A stretch of DNA of 64,000 bases from Paguma larvata (taxonomy: Eukaryota; Chordata; Mammalia; Carnivora; Viverridae): positions 66,811,788 to 66,875,787 of the forward strand of contig CM057836.1 in NCBI GenBank assembly GCA_030068075.1. Direction: 5' to 3'. The position numbers and the translations under genes were made by a program. Positions within the stretch are counted from its first letter, which is position 1. Each line of letters begins with the position of its first letter. The notes below the pieces were generated by a model. It was not told where the DNA came from. It made no database searches and saw nothing but the letters and a program-made list of their open reading frames with translations. Shown here piece by piece: positions 9,980 through 19,525 of the stretch.

Positions 9980-10182
9980 TTTAATATTAATTATTTTTGA
10001 GAGAGAGAACCACAGAGCATGAGCAGGGGAGGGAGAGAGAGAGAGGGAGACAGAATCTGAAGCAGGCTCCAGGCTCTGAGCTGTCAGCACAGAACCCCAC
10101 GCAGGGCTCAAACCCAGGAACCGTGAGATCATGACCTGCGCCAAAGTAGGACCTTAACTGCCTGAGCCATCCAGGTGCCCCA
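9980..10182 (-). mobile_element. CanSINE, antisense, with 25-bp target duplication
   Basis: A-tail side at 9980, GA-rich linker, body, and head ending 'CCAGGTGCCCC'. The 25 bases at 9955-9979 recur at 10184-10208 with two mismatches, a clear and rather long target duplication. Confidence 0.95.
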
Positions 10183-10237
10183 GTAATTTTTAATTATTTT
10201 AAACAATTAGTTTTTTGTTCTTGGCCCTTCAAATATT

Positions 10238-10263
10238 AAAACAAAACAAAACAAAACAAAACC
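10238..10263. repeat. (AAAAC)n simple repeat
   Basis: Five tandem AAAAC units, near a further A-rich CAAA tract to about 10295. Confidence 0.9.
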
Positions 10264-10295
10264 CACAAAACCAAACAAACACGCAAAAAAAAAAC

Positions 10296-11842
10296 ATAAG
10301 GCATTTTAGGGTGTGTATATTTTACCACAAAATCTGTGCTTTCCAGAATTTTACCAAGCAGAAATGTAAAAAAAAACAAGGTCTTGGTAGAGTGAAAAAT
10401 GTAATCCTCTAGTGTAAATTTTGAAATAAGTGGTTAAATGGAAAGAAAACTGATAAAAGTGGGATAAAAGGATTTTATTTTTCCCTTTAATTCCTTGCAA
10501 CCAAAAACAGAGAATATTATATTGTCAAACATAACTAGGATCTGTATCTCTTATATTAGTTTTTAATACATGACAGGGTTTTATTTCATCACAAAAGTCT
10601 TGAACATTATTTCAAATGAGTTACGATATACTCACCAGATTTTCAGAAGTTCTTGCCCTTTCCATTTCTCTTTCTACTTTTTCCTATATGTTGACCTCAT
10701 TATTTCTGGTTGGTATCTTGGTACCTAGAAGTAAGACTACAAACATCTCCATTCTTAAAGTTTGATATCACTAGAGGGGAAATGATCCTTTACTTCCAGG
10801 TCAAGTTAGAAAATCCTAAAGAAGGACTCTAACTTGCTAACAGTGGTTCATGTGCCCATCAGTTGTACTAATCACTGTGGCCAAGGCAAGGATTCTACTA
10901 CTTGCTTGGCTCTGGTCAAGTATCTATTCTTTATCCAGTCCAATGGTGACAGCCAGGGAAGTGGGTCCCTTTGACAGGCCATTTTCATTTGGAACATAAA
11001 TTTAGTGAGGGAAAAGAAAGTGAACTGTTGCCTCCCAAAGGAGTTTAGTAAAGCACAGCCACTTCAGAGAGATAAGAGGAACAGAATACCAATCCACTTA
11101 AGTCTTTAATAGTTTCTATGAATGTAAAGCAAGAGTCTTTCCATTTCTGCAAAATTAACTTATTATATCTAAAATTATGCCACCTATGGAGAAGATGTAT
11201 TGCTTTTACTTAAGTTTACTTATACTGCACAGTACACAAAAATCTGATGTCGGTTTTGTCTAAATCTATATAATAAATTAGGCTGCCCAGTTGTGTACTT
11301 TTGAACATCCAGCTGATTGCCTTTTCCCCATCTCACAGTTTGGCTCTTAAATCTTCCCACCTCCAGTGTATCATGTGCATTTTCAGAATGCCCATGGATG
11401 TTCCTAACCAGCTGCCATACTATTCTACATACAGAGAGTGTAATTTAGCTTTCTTTCCTCCAGTAATCTGTTAATGGATTATTTTTATTTAACTCCATAT
11501 ATGGAGGCACCGTCTTTTTTGCACAGTGGAAGAAAAACAGGAAAGCAAAATAAATGCTTGATTTTGATTATATTCTTTGCAGCATTCTCATAGAGATCTA
11601 AGTAGCCCCTGGGGGAAATACTGAGCAAGGAAACGAATGAGCCACAAAAAGAACTGTTAGATTGGGACAAGACTCTATTCTCCACTACTCTGGACAGAAG
11701 CAGACCAACCAAGACTCCTTGGTCTTAAAAGAAGCAAACGTCTCTTCTCTGGTCCTATAACCACAGGTCTCTAGTGTTCCACCTTTCCCAGTGAGGATAT
11801 GGACAATATTAACCAAATGGGCTCCTTTTATACTTTTAAAAC
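10296..11842. other. Mostly unassigned; continues into the LTR foldback
   Basis: No clear repeat or gene. From about 11640 to 11842 the DNA runs without a visible break into the ERV-like segment at 11843, so it may be further (internal or U3) sequence of that element. A 131-codon minus-strand frame crosses this boundary; half of it is antisense to an LTR, so I regard it as fortuitous. Confidence 0.4.
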
Positions 11843-12185
11843 TGGTACATTGGTAATTTTGAGCTGAAGGCACTGGAAACACAGCACAGGCATAGAAAGA
11901 CTTTTTTTTGAACTCCCCGTATTTGCCTAAATACAGATGCTCCAAAAGGAACTCCATTGCCAGAAATCCCTCCTTAGGAGTTTCACTAACCAGGGAAAAC
12001 TGATTCCTATCACAGAAGAGGAGACTGGAAGTCAACACAACACCCAAACAAACATTGTCATAAACTATGAGATCTGCCATTTCTTTTATTAAGGGCTCAT
12101 TTATCTTTCCAAAACAATATCTACTCTACCCAAAGTTGGCTGCATCTGCCCTACTGACATGGGATATAAGCTCTCAAACCCTGCT
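11843..12185 (+). mobile_element. ERV class I LTR segment, direct arm of a foldback (copy A)
   Basis: These 343 bases match 16307-16648 with one substitution and one T-run length difference. The segment contains what I read as U3, a TATA-like GATATAAG near 12162 and the first bases of R, then stops abruptly at 'CCCTGCT'. From 12187 the same element continues in the opposite orientation. It is assigned to ERV1 through the twin copy, whose right end shows class I U5 features. The left boundary 'CTGGTACATTG' is shared with the twin and, inverted, with the far end of the foldback. No viral protein is inferred. Confidence 0.7.
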
Positions 12186-12186
12186 T

Positions 12187-12417
12187 CCAAAAACACTGAT
12201 AACAGGTACACTAACAGGAGAAGAGATCTACGAATTTATTAACTGTCGATATTACATCCATGGGAGCATCACAAGAAAAAAAGGCAATACCCAAAAGAGC
12301 AGCAGGGTTTGAGAGCTTATATCCCATGTCAGTAGGGCAGATGCAGCCAACTTTGGGTAGAGTAGATATTGTTTTGGAAAGATAAATGAGCCCTTAATAA
12401 AAGAAATGGCAGATCTC
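12187..12417 (-). mobile_element. ERV class I LTR segment, inverted arm of the foldback
   Basis: These 231 bases are the exact reverse complement of 16532-16762 as far as I can read by eye (no mismatch or gap seen). They cover part of U3, the TATA-like box, R, the poly(A) signal (TAATAAA on the other strand) and part of U5. The portion from U3 to the start of R is also present in the direct arm, so about 120 bp form a hairpin at 12064-12417. Beyond 12417 comes an 8-bp filler and then CAATGTACCAG, the inverse of the motif that begins the direct arm. Confidence 0.75.
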
Positions 12418-12437
12418 TGGTACTGCAATGTACCAGT

Positions 12438-12851
12438 TAGCTGTGGTTCTCTATATTTGTCGCCTATCTGTCTCTCCAAATTGGGGACAGTGTTTTGCCT
12501 TGTGATCTCGTGTCTCTGACAGATGTAAAAAGCATTTTTGATTTTTTAGATTGTTCAGATTTTTCATTCTTGGTAGGACAGAATGATAACTTTTAAGCTC
12601 CTCACATGCTGAACCAGATGCTGGAAGTCCATACCCACTACTTTTAAAAAATCAAAGTAATATATGTATACATGTTTAAAGAATCAAATGAAGCTTTAAG
12701 TCTTAACATGCAAGTCAGTAGCCAACTCTCCCCGACCTGTATCTGAATCCACCAGATCTTCAAATCCCTGAGAAGACAACTTCCCATGCTTGACGGTGTT
12801 TCTTCTTGAATTTAGCTCCATTCTTCTCAGTTATTTGCTTGAACGTATAAC
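12438..12851. other. Nothing recognised
   Basis: Flank of the foldback; no clear repeat or gene. The far-side boundary of the rearranged insert cannot be fixed from this sequence alone. Confidence 0.35.
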
Positions 12852-12954
12852 TTTTTTTTTTTTTAAGTAAACTCTATGTCCAATGTGGGGCTCATGCCCA
12901 CAACCCTGAGATCGAGAGTCACATGCTCCACTGACTAGTTCAGCCAGGCGCCCC
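12852..12954 (-). mobile_element. Short tRNA-type CanSINE, antisense
   Basis: A T-run (the A-tail in reverse), then 'AACTCTATGTCCAATGTGGG', 'CCCTGAGATCGAGAGTCACA' and head 'GCCAGGCGCCCC'. This is the short, linker-less carnivore SINE form of about 100 bp, distinct from the longer felid form next to it. Confidence 0.85.
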
Positions 12955-12972
12955 TATCTTTTTATTTTGAAT

Positions 12973-13177
12973 TTTTTTAATGTTTATTTATTTTTGAGAG
13001 AAAGAAAGACAGAGCATGAGGTGGGGAGCGGCAGAGAGAGGGAAACACAGAATCTGAAGCAGGCTCCAAGCTCCGAGCTGTCAGCACAGAAGCTATCACT
13101 GCCTTGAACCCATAAACCGCGAGATCATGACCTGAGCTGAAGTCTGATGCTTAACCGACTGAGCCACCAGGTGTTCC
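12973..13177 (-). mobile_element. CanSINE, antisense
   Basis: Full-length felid-type copy: tail, GA-rich linker, body and tRNA-like head. CTTTTTATTTTGAATTTTT on the left and CTTTTTTATTTTTAATTTTT on the right form an imperfect target duplication of about 19 bp. Confidence 0.92.
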
Positions 13178-13199
13178 TGCTTTTTTATTTTTAATTTTT

Positions 13200-14257
13200 T
13201 TTTAACTTAGGTGATCTTTATTGAATTTGGAAGATTGAAGATACTCTTTACTGGCTATGGAAAAAAAAATAGATTTAGCGCTCAGTCTTCCAACATTGCC
13301 ACATTTTCAAACCCTCCCCTCACTCCTTACGAGCTAATATATAGTTCCATAATATAATTTGGTCCAATTAATTATCTTTAAGTCTCTTGTAATTTTGTAG
13401 ATGTGGTTCAGAGCAGGGCCATATAGTAAATTAAACTATGATAGTGTTTCCTTTTCTTTTCCTTTTTTTGGGGGAGGGGAGGGTGGGCAGAGTTAGAAAG
13501 TTACCTCACTTTTCCTTAATTATTTACTTACTTAGTTTCTATGCAAGTATTTCTTCTCCAAACTCTGTGACACAGTTGTGTCTATACTCTTAACACAGGT
13601 AAACACATCTATTTTACTATTTTATTAACTAACATGCGTGGACCCTACCTTTCCCGCGGTACAAGGCAAACTGACTTAACTCGTATTTGCTGACTACACA
13701 TCTTGGATATTTCCTCAATTCTACACCATCCTCCTTCTTGACTTAAGTGTATTCTTGGGTCTTTGTGTGCTATTGTTGCTGGTGCTTGTTCCTTTGAACC
13801 AGGGTGATCTTGGGATGTCAAATCATATTTAAGAGTGAAGCATGAAGAGCTGATGCGGAGTTCTAGATGAAGGAGTTGGCTGCTGGGTTTCAGACTTTAC
13901 TGTAGAGTGCTTGAATAGAACTCCGCTCTCTTTTGGCTTGCCTTCTAGTTTTAATCTCTATGGATTGTTTTTTCTCTTGGCCCAGTTTCTTCTGAGAAAA
14001 TTTGGCATTTGGTGTTTTAAGGGATAAATGGTGGAACATTCTTGACAAGCTTACAGTTTAACATTTGTATTTTCACGCAAACTCTGTTTCCAGTAAAACG
14101 TCCGGCCTTTTTCACCCTTGCTTTTTACTGTGTCTCATATCCTAGAGTTTTTCTATCTGGTGAGTTGTTTATCTGGCTTTTGTCTCCTCTCCCCCCTTCC
14201 GCCACCCCCTGCTTCATGCCTCCCTCCCTTCCCTTTCTTTCTTTATATATATTTCTT
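13200..14257. other. Nothing recognised
   Basis: Mixed AT-rich DNA with a G-rich patch near 13470. No clear repeat; no convincing exon. Confidence 0.4.
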
Positions 14258-14383
14258 TAATTTTTTTAACATTTATTTATTTTTGAGAGACTGAGAGAGA
14301 CAGAGCATGAGTAGGGGAAGGGCAGAGAGAGAGGGAGACACAGAATCCAAGCTGTTAGCACGGAAACTATGGGAGCTCAAACT
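14258..14383 (-). mobile_element. Truncated CanSINE, antisense
   Basis: Tail and GA-rich linker are present ('TTTTGAGAGACTGAGAGAGA', 'GGGAGACACAGAATCC') but the body is shortened and the tRNA-like head is missing, so the copy is 5'-truncated or deleted near 14383. Confidence 0.85.
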
Positions 14384-15439
14384 CTTGTCATCAAATGGTT
14401 AAAACTCTAAGACAAATTAAGGACATTAGTTAGTTTGAAAATATCTCAGAGTAAAAGTAATTTATGCTGATCATGTTATTCAAAAGCAATAGTATCGATA
14501 AAATATCTAAGAATTCTCCTTTGAAAAATAATGAAACCTCCATGAATGCAGTAATTTTAACTTTAGATTTCTAATTACTCTTAATTCTAAAGATGGCGAA
14601 GTGCCTAAAGCTTCAAAGAGTAAGGGTTCTATAACTCTATTTTTTTGAAAATACAATAACATTTAGTTCATTAATGCATTTCTATAGCAGAGCTATTCTA
14701 TTTGGTATGCAGAATATTCCCAGAATCCTTTCTTTTCCAACAAAAGAAATAATATTTTGCTGCAAACAAATCAATGCCATAGGTTTTATTTTAAATTTTA
14801 GTTGTAACCTAGTTGATGATATTACAATAATATTTTCACTGGGTGATTTAATAAGCTAAATTTATATTTCAATTTCCTCAGAATTTGAAATGTTTGATGG
14901 CTTCTTTTAAAGTGGAAAACTTAAGTTCCATTTCACTGTTCTATGGCGAATTAAATCCTGAATATTAATGAAGAAGCTATTTTTTTAACTTAAGCCACTT
15001 CTTTAACACATTTTTGTTGGTTCTCAGACTTAGTTTTTCATTAGAAACCAATATAATATTCCTCAGCCAGGAAGTACCACTAAAGAAGTAGGTGTTGATT
15101 GTAATGTCCCCTGGCAAAATTTCTGTAAATGAAACATTTTTTGGCACTCATCTCAGGTTCCTGGGACTGTGGGCCTCTGTCCTTAGACCCCATTTCTTCA
15201 TGTTCCCAGTAGATCTGCATCTTCAGAATATCTGGGGCGTAAGTCCTGCTGTCAGAGGTTGCTGATTTAACAGCAAGCATCCTTTTTACTATCCTTTCTT
15301 CCCCAAACCTCTGGCCCAGCCTCATCTTATGAATCTCCTCATCTTATTTTCTAACTTTATCCCTTTCCTTTTGAAATCAGTCCTATATTTGTTTACCTTA
15401 GGATCTTACTAAAGAATGCTTCTATTAAACTATTCTTTT
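14384..15439. other. Nothing recognised
   Basis: AT-rich, apparently single-copy sequence. It contains an 81-codon minus-strand frame at 15080-15325 in a slightly GC-richer patch, without recognisable homology. Confidence 0.4.
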
Positions 15440-15677
15440 GTAAAAAGTAAGTTTCTTATTTCATTCCTTATTCATTACATTTTAAGTCTAAGCTTCTCAC
15501 TGTGACTTTTAATATTCCTTTTCCATTACAGCCACACCAATATCCCCCTCCCCATTCAAACATCACATATATTTCTTCACTATTTGTTTTTTTCTTTGTT
15601 GTTTACTTTCCTTGAGAAAACCCCTTCCAATTCCCTTGAATTTTTCAAGTCTTGCTCATGTGTCAAATCCAGACCAA
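15440..15677 (+). mobile_element. Possible L2 3' fragment
   Basis: A pyrimidine-rich run containing 'TTCCATTACAGCCACACCAA' and 'TTTCAAGTCTTGCTCATGTG' resembles the L2 3' coding/UTR region. Divergence is high. Confidence 0.45.
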
Positions 15678-15724
15678 TTTCTCTCTGTCTCTCTGTCTCT
15701 CTCTCTGTGTGTATGTGTGTATAG
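15678..15724. repeat. TC/TG microsatellite
   Basis: CT-rich tract with TCTCTG units passing into TG/TATG units. Confidence 0.9.
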
Positions 15725-15779
15725 CTACATGCTACCTGTAGTTAAAAGTATCTTATTTGTATCAGGTTACATGTTACAA

Positions 15780-15966
15780 GTATTTCTCAAAATAATCTGT
15801 GAGACTGTTACTATTTTTTTCCAATTTTATATAAAGGTATGGTGTCCAAGAAATATTAAATAATTTTTCATGATCATTACAGTTGGTAAGAGGAAGAGAT
15901 GGGATCTGAACTTGCTAACACCAAATATGGATCCAAAACCCTTAACTACTGTGCTGTTCTATTCAA
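15780..15966 (-). mobile_element. MIR relic, antisense
   Basis: 'ACAGTTGGTAAGAGGAAGAG', 'GGATCTGAACTTG' and 'CCAAAACCCTTAACTACTGT' are the reverse of the MIR core and tRNA-like segment, in the right order after a weak match to its 3' part. Confidence 0.6.
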
Positions 15967-16306
15967 TAAGTGCATTACACTCTTTCCCATAGCCATGGAA
16001 CCAAGCCACACAGATAATTAACTAAGCTGCCTATAACTCCACATCAAGAAATATATCTATAAGTAAAACACTAAAGTAAAGAAGTTTTACAGAATCACCT
16101 TAGGATATAGCAAGATGAAAGCTGAGAAAGTAAGACAGGAATTTAATATTTATTTTGGGAGAAAGAAAAAGAATATTAGAGAGAATTTTTATGTAGATAC
16201 TTTTTAGGTTTTCATTTCTGTTTAATAAACATCATACCTTAGATGGCAGTTTAGTTGGTTTGGGGATTGGAGGGGTTCAGAAAATGCTACCCAAAAATAC
16301 ACTGCT
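15967..16306. other. Nothing recognised
   Basis: Unassigned DNA up to the sharp left boundary of LTR copy B. Confidence 0.35.
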
Positions 16307-16836
16307 TGGTACATTGGTAATTTTGAGCTGAAGGCACTGGAAACACAGCACAGGCATAGAAAGACTTTTTTTGAACTCCCCGTATTTGCCTAAATACAGA
16401 TGCTCCAAAAGGAACTCCATTGCCAGAAATCCCTCCTTAGGAGTTTCACTAACCAGGGAAAACTGATTCCTATCACAGAAGAGGAGACTGGAAGTCAACA
16501 CAACACCCCAACAAACATTGTCATAAACTATGAGATCTGCCATTTCTTTTATTAAGGGCTCATTTATCTTTCCAAAACAATATCTACTCTACCCAAAGTT
16601 GGCTGCATCTGCCCTACTGACATGGGATATAAGCTCTCAAACCCTGCTGCTCTTTTGGGTATTGCCTTTTTTTCTTGTGATGCTCCCATGGATGTAATAT
16701 CGACAGTTAATAAATTCGTAGATCTCTTCTCCTGTTAGTGTACCTGTTATCAGTGTTTTTGGTTTTGTTTTCATTTTTGTTTTTTGATAGGCCCAGCAAA
16801 AAATCTTAGGAGGCTAGAGAGAAAATCCTTCCTTCC
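16307..16836 (+). mobile_element. ERV class I LTR segment (copy B, unfolded twin)
   Basis: The order is U3-like sequence, TATA-like GATATAAG near 16628, an R-like segment, the poly(A) signal TAATAAA near 16710, then a U5 'CTTCTCCTGTTAGTGTACCT' and 'GGCCCAGCAAAAAATCTTAG'. The last two blocks are typical of class I (gammaretrovirus-like) U5. A T-rich interruption lies at 16756-16790. The left edge 'TGGTACATTG' is where identity with copy A begins; neither edge has clear TG...CA termini or a target duplication, so the copy may be partial. The 88-codon minus-strand frame is antisense to the LTR and is not called. Confidence 0.7.
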
Positions 16837-17061
16837 GTAAAGGACCATGCTATGGGCCCTTAGATAGTCAACCATCTTCTGTTCTTTCAAATAACAAATT
16901 CTGTTAAGAATTGATACATTCATGGGGACCAGCAAACTTAGAACATGGGTATCTCAGGACAAGGTTGTCATTCCTTAGATTCCCATTGTTTTCTTTTTTA
17001 AGCAAACCATGTGGTATTCCCTTCCTGACTAAAGGGAAAACATCCAACAGTATTTAAAAAA

Positions 17062-17172
17062 TTTTTTTTGATATTTTATTTTTAAGTAATCTGTACACCC
17101 AACATGAAGCTCGAACTTACAACCTTTAGATCAAGAGTTGCATGCTCTACTGACTGAGCCAGCCAGGTGCCC
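17062..17172 (-). mobile_element. Short tRNA-type CanSINE, antisense
   Basis: Second copy of the short form: 'AAGTAATCTGTACACCCAAC', then 'GATCAAGAGTTGCATGCTCT', then head 'GAGCCAGCCAGGTGCCC'. T-runs flank both ends. Confidence 0.85.
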
Positions 17173-17402
17173 TCATTTTTTTTTTTTTTAATTTCTAAAG
17201 TATAAATATCAAGATGCAACCAGTTTTTGTACATAGTCAACATTCTGGTCCTACAATTATCTTTTCTACCTGATGTCACTCACTCCATTCAGTATGGACA
17301 GTTGACCCCCTCTCTGCTGTAGGAAATTGGCCCTATAGCACTGGATCACACAAATGGCTATTTTAATTTAAACATTCATTAGTTAAAATTAAATTAAATT
17401 AT

Positions 17403-17600
17403 GGGGTGCCTGGGTGGCTCTGTTGGTTGAGCCCCTGACTTCAGCTTAGGTCATGATCTCATGGTTCATGAATTTCAGCCCCATGTCAGGCGCCGAGCCT
17501 TCTTTGGGTCTGTGTCTCCCTCTCTTTCTTCCCTTCCCATGCTTGTGCTCTCTCTCTCTCAAAAATAAATAAACATTAAAAGAAATTTTTTAATTAAAAT
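17403..17600 (+). mobile_element. CanSINE, sense
   Basis: Head 'GGGTGCCTGGGTGGCTCTGT' through linker to 'TCAAAAATAAATAAACATTA'. AT-rich flanks (TTAAAATTAAATTAAATTA before; AATTAAAATAAAATTAAAC after) probably represent the target duplication. Confidence 0.95.
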
Positions 17601-18049
17601 AAAATTAAACATTTAGTTTGTCATTTGAACAAGCCACAGAATCAAGTGCTTGCTCAATTGTCATAAGAAGTTAGCAGCCATTGTACTGGACAGCACAGAT
17701 AAAGAACATTTCCATCATTATATGTCCTGAAAATTGTTTTGACAGTGCTACTTCAGAGCTACGTTTTGACCTGGCTGGAAAGTTTTAAAAAATACAGATG
17801 TCTGTTACCACCTCAGAATGATTTAAGAGAATGTCTCAGGGTGGAGCCAAGGTATTGGAAACTTTTGAAAGTGTCCTATATTTAGTGGTTTCAGGGAGCC
17901 AGGGTTGAGATTCATTTCTATAAAGTAAAATTTATCTTTCCAGAATCAACACCTCTCTTTTGAAATGTCTTCTTAATCAGCATTGAAGTATGATAAAAAT
18001 CTCTCTTCTTTTAAAAACAAACAAAATCCTAACCCAAAATAGCAATAAC
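17601..18049. other. Nothing recognised
   Basis: No clear repeat or gene. Confidence 0.35.
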
Positions 18050-19525
18050 TATAATGGCAACAACAATAACACCTCCTCTTGATCCCAGATCCCATTTTCT
18101 CCATCACTTAACTTTCTTATTATTTGCAAGGTCAAAATCTTTAAATGTGTACCTTACTCCAGGATGTCAATTTTCTCACTTCCCCCTTAATCCTTATTCC
18201 AAATAGCCTGGCTTCCGTTTCCATTACCCTCCCAAAGTGACTCCTGGTAAGTAGAACAAAGACTACCACTTTACTCAGTGCAGGCAACATTTTTTCAATG
18301 TTCATTTTAGCTGATTCTCAGCAGTCCTTAACACCTGTGGCAATTTTATCCTTGATACGCTCTCTACTCTGCCTCCTCTGATGCATTGTCTCCTGTTCTC
18401 CTACTCTGTCTCTGAACTTTCCTCTGTTCTCCTTTATTCCAGAGTTTCTCAAAGTTACATTATAGGTTCTCTTTACTTCTTGTTATAGTCTCTCTTCTTA
18501 GTAAAATCATACTTACATAGTATTTTACGATCTATAAAATAATTAATCTTGAATTAACTTTTAGTCAGTTAGATATTAGTCAAAGCCAATATCTAACTGT
18601 CTGAGCAAGATGCCTACTGGGATGTTTTAAATAAATGCAGTTTATCCGTTAAGAACACATGTATACTCCATTTCAAATGGGTTCTGCTTCTTACATTTTT
18701 CTATCTTAGTTTAAGCCACTGAAATTCTCACGCTGTATAAACCAAGCTGCTAAATTGTCTTTGAAATCTGTTGCCTACTGCATCTCCAGTGGATAACCTC
18801 ATAAATGTCTCTCAAACAGTATGTTTCTTTCTTTCTGCTACCTCTATTTTAGGCCAAGCTACCAAAATCTATTTCTTCTAAGTGACTTAGGTACATTAAT
18901 GGTAGACTCCTCCAACCCCCAACCTATCCAACTACAGTGATATAAAATGCAAGAAGGGTATTGTTCCTCAAGTACACAAATTGTTTCAATAATTTTTGCC
19001 TTTAGGATATAGACCAAAACCTATTATTTACACTTCCAAAGCCCCTCTGATCAGCCACTTCCTACCTCCCCAGCCATAAAGTATTCCTTTTTTCTCCTCA
19101 CTCTAGGTACCTTAACCAAATTGAATTTTTTTGAGGTTTTCTTACCAAAACATCTTTACATATGATATTTTCTTCTGGGAAAATTTCCATTTTACCAATT
19201 AAATACTACTTACATTTTAAATTCCAGCTCAAAATATTGCATTCTCAGGTAAGTTTTCCTTGATTTGATAAATAAATTTATGTTGTCCTATTATGTTGTT
19301 CACTTTCATTACCCCAATATATTTATTCAGCATAACTAATCATAGTTTTTAAAATACGTTAATTTGCATGATCATTTGATCATGCCTCCTCCAGTCGATA
19401 AGTTTCTGGACATCAGGGATGGTATCTACCCTATTCAAGATTTTATGTCTAGTGCTCTAGCATAGTACATGACTCTCAGTAGGCATACAGTCAATATTTA
19501 TAAAATAAATTAAAGAATAAAAGTT
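18050..19525 (+). mobile_element. Long L2 LINE relic reaching its 3' end
   Basis: The series of pyrimidine-rich blocks follows L2 order: a decayed coding part (18200-18900), then 'CACTTCCTACCTCCCCAGCC', then 'AAATTCCAGCTCAAAATATT', and finally the 3' terminal block 'AGTGCTCTAGCATAGTACAT' with 'CAATATTTATAAAATAAAT', which corresponds to the usual GCCTGGCACATAGTAGG...CAATAAATATT ending. All frames are broken. Confidence 0.72.

Noticed and set aside
11685..12080. 131-codon minus-strand frame, repeated in part at 16277-16543
   Set aside because: The shared part is antisense to an LTR whose plus strand carries the TATA-like box, poly(A) signal and U5. The repetition comes from the duplicated LTR, and no protein family is recognisable.
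12252..12479. 75-codon minus-strand frame mirroring the plus frame at 12067-12312
   Set aside because: Both are produced by the inverted LTR arms; the mirror similarity reflects the hairpin, not a gene.
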